A stretch of 55,145 nucleotides of DNA from Flavobacteriales bacterium (GCA_023251075.1 JAHEZM010000022.1:1-55145), one strand, 5' to 3'. Positions 26,366-36,687 are shown, counted from the first letter of the stretch. Numbers and translations: made by a program. The notes: generated by a model not told the origin, from the sequence alone.

Positions 26366-27454
26366 ATGATCGATATACAAACCCCTTTAAAACAACCTAT
26401 TTTTATTTCAGGACTTCCTAAATCAGGAACTTCAATGTTTAAAACATTACTGGATAGCCATCCTGAAATATTTATGTTTCCTGCTAATGAATTTGAGCTT
26501 TTTTATTATTCTCATCACAAGTCGATGATGTTAGGAAAATTAGCTTATGAAAGGGATTTGAACAAATTGAAAGAACTCATTATTACCAATGAATTTATTA
26601 CCCGTTTAAATAATCCAGAAAGTGAAGCTTTAAAATCATACAAAAGAGATACCATAAATATTCCTGCATTTCAAGAAGAAGTACGCGCACAAAATCCGAA
26701 AAATTATTCGGAATTAACGGCGCTGATTTATAAAGCAATGGCAAAAAATTCATCTTATTTCGACGGAAATATTGATCAGGTGAGATATGCTTCAAAATGT
26801 GTGTTAACCAATGAATTTTTTCCTGAACTTTTATCCTGGTTTCCCGATTTAAAGTTTGTTGAAGTATTGAGAAATCCATACGGACATTTTAATGCAGTAC
26901 GCAACTCTGCCAGAAAAGGAGCAAAATACGAAGGAGAAAAAATAACGTCTAAACATAAATATCCTGTTTTAGGGGAAATCATCAGATGTATGAATCAATC
27001 CTATTACAACATGGAAAAATGGAAAGAATTATATCCTAACAATTTTTATGTTATTGTATATGACAGAATTTTAGAAGATCCCGAAAAAGAATTAAATAAA
27101 CTTTCTGAGTTTATAGGTGTGAAGTTTGATCCATCTATGCTTAACCCTACTGTTGGTGGCGAAAAATTTGGTGGAAACAGTTGGTATGTGGAGAATTATG
27201 ATAAAATAGATAAACGTCCGCTTACCCATTGGAAAGGAAAAATATCACCTCTTGAAATTCGATTAGTGAATCATTTTTTTGAAGAAATAATTAAAAAATA
27301 TGGTTTTGAATATTTAGAATCGAATGCTCCTTTATGGAAAAAAATGGGCTCTTCGGAAGATTTAAGAACCTATATAGGCAATAGAATTCTTTTTAAAGCA
27401 AAAGGTTGGTTCGGATATCCCTCTGATGAAGTTCAAAATTTTAAAAAAGGTTAG
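26366..27454 (+). CDS. Sulfotransferase family protein
   Basis: A 362-aa P-loop-like sulfotransferase that would move sulfate from PAPS to a hydroxyl. The 5'-phosphosulfate-binding loop is ISGLPKSGTSMF (near residues 14-25), and the 3'-phosphate-binding region is VLRNPYGHFNAVRNSARKG (near residue 170), as in Sulfotransfer_3 proteins. YDRILEDPEKELNKLSEFIG is a further family landmark. Sulfation would make the glycan acidic. The stop overlaps the convergent flippase gene by four bases. Confidence 0.85.
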   Translation: MIDIQTPLKQPIFISGLPKSGTSMFKTLLDSHPEIFMFPANEFELFYYSHHKSMMLGKLAYERDLNKLKELIITNEFITRLNNPESEALKSYKRDTINIPAFQEEVRAQNPKNYSELTALIYKAMAKNSSYFDGNIDQVRYASKCVLTNEFFPELLSWFPDLKFVEVLRNPYGHFNAVRNSARKGAKYEGEKITSKHKYPVLGEIIRCMNQSYYNMEKWKELYPNNFYVIVYDRILEDPEKELNKLSEFIGVKFDPSMLNPTVGGEKFGGNSWYVENYDKIDKRPLTHWKGKISPLEIRLVNHFFEEIIKKYGFEYLESNAPLWKKMGSSEDLRTYIGNRILFKAKGWFGYPSDEVQNFKKG

Positions 27455-28944
27455 ACTCCCTTTTTTCTATTTTTAATCTTTTGCAACAGTTTTCTGCTGT
27501 CTTCTTTAGAGATAAGGAAAAGGAAGCCTGTTAATGCAACCACCATTCCCAACACAGCATAAATTATCCCTTTGGAAAGAACATCCAGTCCTTGCATATT
27601 TTCTATGAAAATAATCGCCAGTACACTACTTACAAAAAGTAACAACTCCTTAAAAACAGGAATTTTCATGTTATAGGTATACTGACTAAAAATATGCTTT
27701 GAAATTACCAAGCCCATTTTACCACATAAAAATCCTGCACCCACTCCCACAATACCATAAGGACCCACCAAAAGTATCATTGCAGTAATCGACACTCCTA
27801 AGTGCACCAAATAACTTAGAGTATTGTAAATGGTTTTTTTAGATAGTAGAATTCCCATTCCCAGAACTTCTTGAAAAGATTCAGCAATAAAGCCAAATAA
27901 TAAAAAGGGAATGATTTGCAAAGAGCTGAGATATTTTTCTGATGCAAACAAAATAATTAATGGTTCTGAAACAGAAAGAAAAAACAAACCAATAGAAGTT
28001 AGAGCCACCACATAAAGTGTAAAAACCCTACTGTAAATTTTTACGGCATCATGCTCTTTGTAAACAGAATAAGCAAATGGTCCCCACGAAACATTGAAGG
28101 CTCCAGTTAAAATATTGATTAATCGCGAAAACCTCTCCCCTAAGGCATAAGTTCCCATATCAGATGAAGTTAGGTACTCACTAATCACTTTTCTATCAAC
28201 AGCGGGCATAAATGAAAGCAATAAAGTATCCCCCAACATAGGAAAACTAAAACGCATCATTTTTCCCAAGTGTGAAAATTTTTGAGGAATGATAAAATGC
28301 TCTTTACATAGAAAGAACCCAACTAGAGCGATGAGCGAGCTTGAAGCCAATTGACCGTAAAAAACGCCCGCTAAACCCAATTCCAATTTCAGAATAAAAA
28401 ACAATGAAAAGAGAACTAAAGTTAAGGGTCCTCCTATAGAAATAAGCATGTACTGTGCTCTTTTAAAATGCCATTTTAACAACATTTGAAAAAATACCGT
28501 AAATAAAGTAAAAGGAATGGCAAGCACCATTAATCTGAATTCAAAGGTTCTGCTTCCTTCTGGAATAGAAAAATAACTTAGAACAAAATCTCCATTAAAA
28601 AATAGAATCGTACAGGTGAGCAAACACAATCCCAAATTAAAAAGCATGGCTTCTGAAATGATACTTTTTCTTTCCTGTTGATCTTCTGTTTGAAAAATAA
28701 ATCGAGCCACCGCCTGATTCAATCCAAACAAACAGAAAGCCAAAACAATTTCATATACAATTCGAATATTATCAACTACACCATACTCTTCGGGCGCAAA
28801 AACTCTGGCAATAACAGGAACTAAAAAAATTCCCATCAATCTGCTCAGCATTCCCACTACTCCGTACAATACTGAATCTTTGAGTAAAAATTTCATTTTA
28901 CCCATGAATGATGAACTGCGAATTTTATTTATTTCTTCTTGCAT
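27451..28944 (-). CDS. wzx: Wzx-type oligosaccharide flippase
   Basis: A 497-aa integral membrane protein with about 12-14 hydrophobic helices, of the MOP/MATE-like polysaccharide transporter superfamily. The start VLYGVVGMLSRLMGIFLVPV, followed by IARVFAPEEYGVVD, is characteristic (tGx.....FtpeEyG). It moves the undecaprenyl-linked repeat unit across the inner membrane. It is the last gene of the minus-strand assembly operon, three bases after AsnB paralogue 3. The presence of Wzx with Wzy, Wzz and Wza genes defines a Wzx/Wzy-dependent pathway. Confidence 0.88.
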   Translation of the reverse strand: MQEEINKIRSSSFMGKMKFLLKDSVLYGVVGMLSRLMGIFLVPVIARVFAPEEYGVVDNIRIVYEIVLAFCLFGLNQAVARFIFQTEDQQERKSIISEAMLFNLGLCLLTCTILFFNGDFVLSYFSIPEGSRTFEFRLMVLAIPFTLFTVFFQMLLKWHFKRAQYMLISIGGPLTLVLFSLFFILKLELGLAGVFYGQLASSSLIALVGFFLCKEHFIIPQKFSHLGKMMRFSFPMLGDTLLLSFMPAVDRKVISEYLTSSDMGTYALGERFSRLINILTGAFNVSWGPFAYSVYKEHDAVKIYSRVFTLYVVALTSIGLFFLSVSEPLIILFASEKYLSSLQIIPFLLFGFIAESFQEVLGMGILLSKKTIYNTLSYLVHLGVSITAMILLVGPYGIVGVGAGFLCGKMGLVISKHIFSQYTYNMKIPVFKELLLFVSSVLAIIFIENMQGLDVLSKGIIYAVLGMVVALTGFLFLISKEDSRKLLQKIKNRKKGV

Positions 28945-28947
28945 GAT

Positions 28948-30849
28948 CTAGTTCATCCAGCGATTATACCACTTCATAAAAACCAAAATAAACCACAATT
29001 GTTCTAAATTATTTTGATCTTCCTTCAATAATTTTTTTACTAGAGAATCAACTTTATCGCTATTAAACAAATTTGTTTTAGAAATTGATTCTTTATTTAA
29101 TTCACTTTTAATATCATTAATTAAATCATTTTTAAGCCACTGAAATAGAGGAATTCCAAATCCTTTTTTCGGACGGTCATACAAATCCTTCGGAAGGTAT
29201 TCCGATAAAATATCTTTCAAAATATACTTATCGATACCCTCTTTAAATTTGTAATTAATCGGAATTTGTGCGGCCAATTCAATAATGTGATGATCCAGCA
29301 TTGGCTCTCTTCCTTCCAAAGCAACAAACATCGTTGCTCTATCTACTTTGGTCATAATATCACCCGGCAGATAAGTAAGTGTATCAAAAAGCATCATCTG
29401 ATTGGCAAGGTCCATGCTTTTCATTTTCTCGTTCACTAGAAAACTATGATCGAATAAAGAGTGTAATCCTAATTCATTTAATGTTGTGTTATTGTAATAT
29501 TTCAAATAGGAGTTGTAGGCCAATACATCATTTCCAACGCGTAACATTTCACCCGCTTTCACACTTCCATCGCTTATTTTCCGAAATAACTTACTATAAG
29601 GTGCAACATTTTTAAATAAAGGCTGGGCCCAGCCTGAGGCCATTAATGCAGCGGTTTTTTGCAGCGTATTATTTTGTAGTTTATGGAAAAAAGAAGGGAA
29701 CTTTTTATAACGTGTATAACCGAAAAACAATTCATCTCCTCCATCTGCTGAAAGAGAAACTTTTACTTTTTGTTTTGCCACTTTAGCCACCATAATGGTT
29801 GGTATTGCAGAAGAATCGGCAAAAGGCTCATCGTAAATTTCCGGCAATTGATGCAATAATTCTTGCGCATCCTTGGGTTTACAAATATATTCTGTGTGAT
29901 CAGTTCCTAAATAGTTAGCGGTTGCCTTAGCGTGCTTCGATTCATCAAAACCGTTTTCATCAAATCCAATGGTAAATGTTTTTACTTTGCCTTCGGTATG
30001 GTTTTGCAAAATACTGGTCACCAATGAAGAATCAATACCACCGCTCAAAAACATACCCACAGGCACATCAGCTACCATACGTAATTTAAATGCTTCAATA
30101 AGTTCTTGATGTAAAGTATTTTTTACGCTAATGTAATCGGCATCTATTTTCGGTTTTTCGTAAAAATCCTGAACATTCCAATAAATAGTTTCTGTTACTT
30201 CACCACCGTTGTTTATCTCCACAAAACTTCCTGGTTTTACTTTGAATGTATTTTCAAAAATACTGTAAGGAGCGGTGATATAGCCATGTTGAAAATACAG
30301 TGAAACAGCTTTTAATGACAATTCTTTTTTAAACTGTGGATGCTCATGAAAGCTTTTAAGTTCTGATGCAAAAAGAAATAAATTTTGGTGATGATAATAA
30401 TATAAGGGTTTAACACCTACTCTATCGCGACACAATAACAAATTCTTCGTTTCGTGATTCCAAATGGCAAAGGCAAACATTCCTCTAAAACGCTTCACCA
30501 CCTCTTTTCCCCAATGATAAAACCCTTTAAGAATAACTTCGGAATCAGAATCGGAAGTAAACGCATACCCTTCTTTTTCTAAATCATTTTTAATCTCTTT
30601 AAAATTATAAACCTCCCCATTGTACACCATGGAAAGATGTTTAAAATGCATCGGTTGATTTCCCAATTCTGATAAATCGAGAATAGATAAACGACGATGA
30701 CCTAAAGCAATACCATTACCAGTATCGATGAATTCTCCTTTGGCATCGGGACCTCCAGGAATCAAAGTTTCACGCATTTTAGCCAACACATTATCCAAGG
30801 GATATTGTGCCTTAAAATTAAAATCGCGTATACCGGTAATTCTACACAT
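28948..30849 (-). CDS. asnB: Asparagine synthetase B-like amidotransferase (paralogue 3) with degenerate glutaminase site
   Basis: A 633-aa protein with both AsnB domains. The synthetase domain looks intact: SGGIDSSLVTS, DEPFADSSAIPT and SADGGDELFFGY. The glutaminase domain keeps Cys2 and NGEVYNF, but the N-terminus is MCRITG instead of MCGITG, and the usual HRGPD reads IPGGPD, losing the arginine that binds the glutamine carboxylate in AsnB. The enzyme may use free ammonia or work poorly with glutamine. It lies in the assembly operon between a GT4 and the flippase; a glycan carboxylate is a plausible target. Confidence 0.85.
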   Translation of the reverse strand: MCRITGIRDFNFKAQYPLDNVLAKMRETLIPGGPDAKGEFIDTGNGIALGHRRLSILDLSELGNQPMHFKHLSMVYNGEVYNFKEIKNDLEKEGYAFTSDSDSEVILKGFYHWGKEVVKRFRGMFAFAIWNHETKNLLLCRDRVGVKPLYYYHHQNLFLFASELKSFHEHPQFKKELSLKAVSLYFQHGYITAPYSIFENTFKVKPGSFVEINNGGEVTETIYWNVQDFYEKPKIDADYISVKNTLHQELIEAFKLRMVADVPVGMFLSGGIDSSLVTSILQNHTEGKVKTFTIGFDENGFDESKHAKATANYLGTDHTEYICKPKDAQELLHQLPEIYDEPFADSSAIPTIMVAKVAKQKVKVSLSADGGDELFFGYTRYKKFPSFFHKLQNNTLQKTAALMASGWAQPLFKNVAPYSKLFRKISDGSVKAGEMLRVGNDVLAYNSYLKYYNNTTLNELGLHSLFDHSFLVNEKMKSMDLANQMMLFDTLTYLPGDIMTKVDRATMFVALEGREPMLDHHIIELAAQIPINYKFKEGIDKYILKDILSEYLPKDLYDRPKKGFGIPLFQWLKNDLINDIKSELNKESISKTNLFNSDKVDSLVKKLLKEDQNNLEQLWFILVFMKWYNRWMN

Positions 30850-30860
30850 GTTACACTAAG

Positions 30861-31964
30861 TTACAAAAGACGCTTGAACAATGTCTCATACTGAGAACAT
30901 ACTGCATGAATATCAAAATTATTATTGGCAAAAATATGTGCTTCCTGAACTAATTTTATTTTCTGTTCTTGTGATAAAAAATGGAAATTTCTCAGTAATT
31001 CAGCTAATTCCCGTGGCTGATCGGTAGGAAATAAGAATCCGTTTTTACCATGCTGAATAACTTTAGGATGATCATAAACATTGCTGGCGAAAACTGGAAT
31101 TCCTTTGATCATAGCTTCACACACTGCATTGGGAAATCCCTCACCTAAAGAAGGATGAACCAAAATATCATTTTGCTCTAATTGAAAATCAACATTAGAA
31201 ACTTGTCCTAACCATTTCCACTTATTTTCTAAATGATATTCTCGCAACAACGATAAGCATATTTCATGTTCCAGCTCATCCTCTCCCTTTTCAGGTTCTC
31301 TGCCCACATAATTCACTACTACATTCAATTTATATTCATTTACCAAAATGTTGAGTGCCTGAATAAGAATTCTGATATTCTTCAACTTCGCAATTCTTCC
31401 TATTCCAATAATTTTCAATTCCCCGGAATCAAAAACATGTTGTTCTCTGAATTTGAATTCAGAAAAAATTACACCATTGCCAATGGTTCCTATCTTAGAA
31501 TGATATTTTGGAAATAATTTTTTAAGTACCTCTTGTTGATGGTAAGAATTGGCCAAAATATAATCTGCGAAACGATAAAAATATCTGAATTTTTTGTGAA
31601 GAGAAGGAACACAATCTTCAAAAGTTCTTTCCGACAAAACCACTTTAGTTTTTTTACCAGTAAGTAAATTGGCGATCAACAAATGAAAAGAGGGAGCGAT
31701 CATGAAAGAGAGAGCAATATCAAAAGAATTTTTTCGGATAAAGCGACTCATACTCCACATCATGCGAAAACCAAATTTTGATTTTTTCTGAATGAATTTT
31801 ATTTGAATGGGATAATCCTTAATGTGATCTAAAAAATAATGCGGTGCATTATAGTAAAACAAAGTTACCTGATGCCCTTTATTACAAAATGATTTTGCCA
31901 GAGTGATCATTTGTCGCTGTGCTCCACCCGAACCCAAAGTATCTATTACTAAAAGAATTTTCAT
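30861..31964 (-). CDS. Glycosyltransferase family 4 protein
   Basis: A 367-aa GT-B enzyme. The N-terminus ILLVIDTLGSGGAQRQMITL is the classic GT4 acceptor-domain start, and the donor site is LVHPSLGEGFPNAVCEAM followed by IKGIPVFASNVYDHPKVI (near residue 270), with the E-X7-E pair in EGFPNAVCE. GRIAKLKNIRILIQAL is the beginning of the second Rossmann domain. It lies between the polymerase and AsnB paralogue 3 in the export/assembly operon and is predicted to build the lipid-linked repeat unit. Donor and acceptor are not predictable from sequence. Confidence 0.9.
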   Translation of the reverse strand: MKILLVIDTLGSGGAQRQMITLAKSFCNKGHQVTLFYYNAPHYFLDHIKDYPIQIKFIQKKSKFGFRMMWSMSRFIRKNSFDIALSFMIAPSFHLLIANLLTGKKTKVVLSERTFEDCVPSLHKKFRYFYRFADYILANSYHQQEVLKKLFPKYHSKIGTIGNGVIFSEFKFREQHVFDSGELKIIGIGRIAKLKNIRILIQALNILVNEYKLNVVVNYVGREPEKGEDELEHEICLSLLREYHLENKWKWLGQVSNVDFQLEQNDILVHPSLGEGFPNAVCEAMIKGIPVFASNVYDHPKVIQHGKNGFLFPTDQPRELAELLRNFHFLSQEQKIKLVQEAHIFANNNFDIHAVCSQYETLFKRLL

Positions 31965-31970
31965 TAAAAA

Positions 31971-33299
31971 TTAAATCAATTGTAATTTCAACACAGCATA
32001 AACCAATCCAGCCAACACTATTCCACCACAATATAGAACCATTAATTTTGTTCTAAACGCAAAAGAATAATTTTGAAGATAATACACATAGAAAAAAATG
32101 GCCGGAGCATAAATTAATAACTTATGTCTTTCAGATCCTGATATGGTAAACAAAGCTAACAATAATACTAAAACGCTGGTGCCAAATGCAAATGCAAACC
32201 TTTTCAATTTTTCATCCGTCATTGCCTTAAATAAACCAAAAATAAATCCAGGCACAATAAAATACCACACCACAGCTCCTAATCCAATAAAAATATCATC
32301 AACATAAGAACCATGGAAAGGAGGAACTGGATTGTATAATAAAATAACAAAGTAAATTCCCCTAACAAGGGGATTGGTTGAAAACGCTAATTTCATACCT
32401 ACTGAGTTATCAGAAGAAGTTTTATTAGCAAACCCCTTATACTTTTCAAAAACAATATCCTGAACTGCCGAAATACTTTTATAGAAAACGGCAAAAAAAA
32501 CAACCACTAGTGTAACACCTATAAAAAATTTCAACCAATTACTTTTAATTGCATAAAAATAATAAGAGGCAAAAAACAATAAAGTTACAACACCTGTAGC
32601 AGCCCTAAATCCAAAAGAGATATAGCCTAGGAATAAACAAAGTATTATTTTCCAAAAAATACTGATGGGTGAAAGAATAATATTAACCACCCATATAAAA
32701 ATTGCAGCCACCCATATATCGCGCAACAACATGCCGGAAAAAGAGAGGAGAATGGGAAAGAAAAGAACGAGGTAAACAGTTAAATTCACATATTTTGTAG
32801 AGAAATATTTGCTGGAAATAGTATTCACACAAGGAGCGATGGTAGCTCCTATAAAAGCATTTAAAAATGCAATATTTAAATAGCTATGATCAAATAAACC
32901 AAAAAAATCGGCAATACTATATAAGCCATAATTGATATAAATATACATTTCATAATTGCCCAACATTGCCTTTTTTCCTTCTAGCATTTTCATGGTTTGT
33001 AAATAAAAATGTTTGTCGTCTGCTCCAGGAGAAAATGATTCCCCTCTGGCATAATAAAACAACAAACCATGCATTGCTGCTACAAAAACATTGATCGAAA
33101 AAGAAATTAAAAAAAGGCGTTGATTATTATTTTTAAAAATAAATAATCCAAGAATCAAAAAAAGAGTGGAAATCAATAATTCAGAATACCCTTGAAATAC
33201 AGCTACATGAAAAAGTAAAGTACAAAAGCCAAGAAAGTAAAGCGAAACATCCCATAAATTCTCAAACCTATATTGACGTAACCCACTTGTTTCATTCAT
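31971..33299 (-). CDS. Wzy-like polysaccharide polymerase, polytopic membrane protein
   Basis: A 442-aa protein with about ten to twelve hydrophobic helices and few soluble segments, the main one being FSPGADDKHFYLQTMKMLEG (near residue 90), which could be a periplasmic loop. No enzyme motif is recognisable, as is normal for Wzy proteins. The call rests on topology and on position between a Wzz-like gene (overlap 8 bases) and a glycosyltransferase. A Wzy or EpsG-like polymerase is the most likely function; an O-antigen ligase cannot be excluded. Confidence 0.7.
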   Translation of the reverse strand: MNETSGLRQYRFENLWDVSLYFLGFCTLLFHVAVFQGYSELLISTLFLILGLFIFKNNNQRLFLISFSINVFVAAMHGLLFYYARGESFSPGADDKHFYLQTMKMLEGKKAMLGNYEMYIYINYGLYSIADFFGLFDHSYLNIAFLNAFIGATIAPCVNTISSKYFSTKYVNLTVYLVLFFPILLSFSGMLLRDIWVAAIFIWVVNIILSPISIFWKIILCLFLGYISFGFRAATGVVTLLFFASYYFYAIKSNWLKFFIGVTLVVVFFAVFYKSISAVQDIVFEKYKGFANKTSSDNSVGMKLAFSTNPLVRGIYFVILLYNPVPPFHGSYVDDIFIGLGAVVWYFIVPGFIFGLFKAMTDEKLKRFAFAFGTSVLVLLLALFTISGSERHKLLIYAPAIFFYVYYLQNYSFAFRTKLMVLYCGGIVLAGLVYAVLKLQLI

Positions 33300-34329
33300 T
33301 TTGAATTAGTCCTTTTGATTGATTAGAAAGATCTTTCAGAACAGAAGAAATAAAAATATAGAGCACAGAAAACAAGAGGCCAATGATCATAAAAATAAAC
33401 GCGTATTTAAACATGCCCTTCTTCACTTTATCAGCAGGTAATTTAGCATAATCAATTACTCGAAGGAAGGAATTGGTAAATTGTCCATTCATTTTATTTA
33501 ATTCTAAAGACTTCATTGCTTCTAAACGCATTGCATTCAATACTTCAATCTCTCTACGTAAATGCATTTCCTCTACCATTCCTCTGGCCGATACCATACT
33601 ATGATTTGCATCTTTATATCTTATATACTGTTCCTCTGCTCCTCCTAGTGCTCGATCAATAGAATCTAATTTATTGCTAATAACCATTAACGAACGACGA
33701 TTTTTGGCCGCCATTCCCCCCATATAAAAAGATTCAATCTCCTGTACTACTTTTTTATTGATGGCAACTGCCAAATCTTCATCCATTAATGTAACATCTA
33801 CACTAATTAATCCTTCTGGTGAAAGTTGAACTTTTAAATTAGAACTAGAGAACGACTGATAGATTGCTTTGAGCGCCATCATTTGTTTTCGATTTAAATG
33901 GTCTAGCGATTTAAAATATACTCCATCAAAAAAATTCGATCCACCATATTCAGTTCTTATCAATTCATTAATTACCAATACACTAGAATCTTTTTTATAA
34001 GTAGAAAAAAGAACTCTTTCTGTTACAGATCGTGAATAAAATATTTTAATAATCTTCTCTTCCGCAACACTTACTCCTTGTCCCATACCAAATTGCGATG
34101 CAAGATTAGAAAGGGCATCTAATCCTTTCATGCCTTTATTGTCTTCTAAAATTAAAGTTGATTTTGAGGAGTATTTAGTCTTTGAGAGTAAACTAATAGT
34201 GATACCAATACACGCAAATAAAATAGTAATGACAATGATAAAAAGTGCTCTTTTCTTTAATAACTGAATGAAAAACTTAATCTTCAAAAAGATTTGAAGA
34301 ATATTGCTCTCCTTAATTTCTGTTGTCAT
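33292..34329 (-). CDS. Wzz-type chain-length determinant, no kinase domain
   Basis: A 345-aa polysaccharide co-polymerase. It has two membrane helices, one near residues 28-50 (RALFIIVITILFACIGITIS) and one near the C-terminus (FIMIIGLLFSVLYIFISSVL), with a long helical periplasmic domain between. The post-helix segment YSSKSTLILED is the Wzz signature. It ends soon after the second helix, so it lacks the tyrosine autokinase domain of BY-kinases; phosphorylation control, if any, must come from elsewhere. The start is 12 bases after the Wza-like stop and the 3' end overlaps the polymerase gene. Confidence 0.85.
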   Translation of the reverse strand: MTTEIKESNILQIFLKIKFFIQLLKKRALFIIVITILFACIGITISLLSKTKYSSKSTLILEDNKGMKGLDALSNLASQFGMGQGVSVAEEKIIKIFYSRSVTERVLFSTYKKDSSVLVINELIRTEYGGSNFFDGVYFKSLDHLNRKQMMALKAIYQSFSSSNLKVQLSPEGLISVDVTLMDEDLAVAINKKVVQEIESFYMGGMAAKNRRSLMVISNKLDSIDRALGGAEEQYIRYKDANHSMVSARGMVEEMHLRREIEVLNAMRLEAMKSLELNKMNGQFTNSFLRVIDYAKLPADKVKKGMFKYAFIFMIIGLLFSVLYIFISSVLKDLSNQSKGLIQNE

Positions 34330-34341
34330 ACTTAAATAGAA

Positions 34342-36687
34342 TTACTTCACGGCCAATTTATCTACCAACAGCATTAAAGTTAAAACACTGGTTACTTTGG
34401 CAATAAGATTATCTAAAAATTTATTGGGGTCTCCTTCATCTTTTTTTGACGCTTCTTTTTTCTCCTTAGCCCCCACCTTTATTAAATCCCCTTTTTTAAC
34501 AACAGGATAAAAACGAATACCTAAAATCCTTCTTGTTTTCCGAACGTGTCCGCCTGTACTGATTACGTAAATCTTCTTTTTGTCGGATTTTTTAGTAAAT
34601 CCACCCCCAAATTCTTTGATGTAAAAACTAACCCTTTTACCTTTAATATAAGGTGCGTTTACCTGCCCCTTAGGTTTTATTTCAGGGTAACCCATTTCTC
34701 CTATCAGTGAAACGATATCGTTTTCCTTTGGAATAAAAATACTATCGCCTGCCTGTAACACATAATTGTATTCGTTTCTATTTTCATTGTACAAGGCTTT
34801 TAAATTCAATACCAAAAAGCCCAAACTATCATCCTTTCTGTACAACTGTGAACCTTCTAAAAAAGCACCTTCCGTGAAACCACCAGCTCTTTCAATTACT
34901 TCTTTAATAGTCTCTTTTCTATTCATTAAAATATACTGACCGGGATACTTAACTTCTCCTAACAAATAAATCTTTCTTTGCGGTTCAAATTCAGGATTAG
35001 GATAAACATATAGATAGTCCATGGGAAACAATGTAAATCCGGTATCACCTGTTAATGATAAATCATTAGAGATATTGATCGTATGCACCACCACTCTGGA
35101 AGGTGTAATTGCGCCATTTTCTCCTTTAACTTCCATCACTCTGGATATTTCTATTCTGCTACCCATCGCCTCATCTTTCAATCCCCCGGCAAAAAGAATT
35201 AAATCTTCCATAGTAATATCTTTCGCGTACAGCATTCTAAGAGGTTTTCTCACCGAACCGGCAATTTCAATACTATACATATCAAGAAAATCTCCGGCAA
35301 AAAATACAATCAGCTGATCAAATTCTTTTACCTCTATGTTGTATGGAGAAGTAGAATCGGCCAAAAGTTTTCTCAAATCAATTTGAAAATATTCTTTTGT
35401 CAAATCTAAATTGGTTCTTATTACATAAGCTCTGTCAATAAACGCATTAAAACGAACTCCTCCAGCTCTGTTAATTAAATGCAATAATTGCTCACCTTTC
35501 TCAAATTCATAATCACCATTGATGGCAATAGCACCTCTTACAGAAACAAAATTTCTTACTTTACTTGGAATTCTATCTACCCTAACTCTATCACCATTAT
35601 TCAAAGTAAAACGAATTTTTTTCGTTTCATTTTGCAGATAGCCAACATCTATCAATCTGTAATTCGACTCAATTATTCTTTCTACATGAACAATACTTTT
35701 GTAAGCCTGGGAAGTAAAATTCCCAGCATATTTAACAAGATCATTAATATCTTCATTAGGCAATAACTCATACTGACCAATTCTTCCCACTTCACCATCA
35801 ATAAAAGCTAAATTTCCGGCAGGTTGAACAATAATGTAATCATTTTGCTGTAAGAAAAAATCATTTTTTACAGTAGGATCTTGCAAGAACTTATATACGT
35901 CCAAAACCTTTACAATTTTATTATCTCTCTTGATTAAAATATTTCTAACACTTCCTAAATCGGTAATTCCTCCTGCAACACTAATTGAGTTAAAAGCTGA
36001 ATTAATAGAAGAAATAGAATAGGTTCCGGGAAAATTTACTTCGCCCACAATATTCACTTTAATTACTTTAGCGTAATTAAGCTGAATACTGATTTTCGAT
36101 TTATTTAAATCATAAGCACTACCTAATCTTGCTATGATTATTTTTCGAGCCTCTGCAAAAGTGTAGCCATTTAAAAATATTTTACCCACTAGTTTAGGAT
36201 AGATTGCACCATCATCTTCAATTTTTACATTTTCTGATGTTTGAGAATAACCCCAAACTGCAATATTTAACTCATCACCAGGACCTAAAACATAATCTTC
36301 AGGGGCTTTAATATGTGAAGCCGACTGAAACATTTTTAATGATTTATTCTGGAAAAAACTTTTGCCATAAGTATGGATTTTTTCTTCTGGAAAATCTCTC
36401 CACTTTTGCATATGCAAACTATCTAAGGTATCAACCTTATCAGAAATAGTATCTGAAACTCTACCTGGCTTATAGGGAGCCACCCCCTTGTCGGAAGATT
36501 CTCCTGTACCAAATTGTTTTTGTAGGTTCTGCAAATCATCTGCAGTAACCCCATATTGTTCCATTTGACTTTTAGTGATGGAACTAGGATCCATACTTCG
36601 GAGTTCTTTTAACGATTGAGCAGAAAGACTGAAAATACTTCCAAAAAACAGAAGTAGAATTAACTTAAAATAAACTCTTTTTTTCAT
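34342..36687 (-). CDS. wza: Wza-type polysaccharide export protein with several SLBB domains
   Basis: A 781-aa exported protein with signal peptide KRVYFKLILLLFFGSIFSLSAQ. The poly-export domain is marked by YVLGPGDELNIAVWGYSQTS (about residue 130), which starts the usual GDxL.I.V unit. It is followed by repeated SLBB units, seen as VNIVGEVNFPGTYSI, FIDGEVGRIGQYELL, VRGAIAINGDYEF, EIAGSVRKPLRM and LLGEVKYPGQYIL. A final hydrophobic stretch VTSVLTLMLLVDKL lies at the C-terminus. It is much larger than E. coli Wza, which is common in Bacteroidota. It leads the assembly operon 36687-27451 and should form the outer-membrane export channel. Confidence 0.9.
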   Translation of the reverse strand: MKKRVYFKLILLLFFGSIFSLSAQSLKELRSMDPSSITKSQMEQYGVTADDLQNLQKQFGTGESSDKGVAPYKPGRVSDTISDKVDTLDSLHMQKWRDFPEEKIHTYGKSFFQNKSLKMFQSASHIKAPEDYVLGPGDELNIAVWGYSQTSENVKIEDDGAIYPKLVGKIFLNGYTFAEARKIIIARLGSAYDLNKSKISIQLNYAKVIKVNIVGEVNFPGTYSISSINSAFNSISVAGGITDLGSVRNILIKRDNKIVKVLDVYKFLQDPTVKNDFFLQQNDYIIVQPAGNLAFIDGEVGRIGQYELLPNEDINDLVKYAGNFTSQAYKSIVHVERIIESNYRLIDVGYLQNETKKIRFTLNNGDRVRVDRIPSKVRNFVSVRGAIAINGDYEFEKGEQLLHLINRAGGVRFNAFIDRAYVIRTNLDLTKEYFQIDLRKLLADSTSPYNIEVKEFDQLIVFFAGDFLDMYSIEIAGSVRKPLRMLYAKDITMEDLILFAGGLKDEAMGSRIEISRVMEVKGENGAITPSRVVVHTINISNDLSLTGDTGFTLFPMDYLYVYPNPEFEPQRKIYLLGEVKYPGQYILMNRKETIKEVIERAGGFTEGAFLEGSQLYRKDDSLGFLVLNLKALYNENRNEYNYVLQAGDSIFIPKENDIVSLIGEMGYPEIKPKGQVNAPYIKGKRVSFYIKEFGGGFTKKSDKKKIYVISTGGHVRKTRRILGIRFYPVVKKGDLIKVGAKEKKEASKKDEGDPNKFLDNLIAKVTSVLTLMLLVDKLAVK

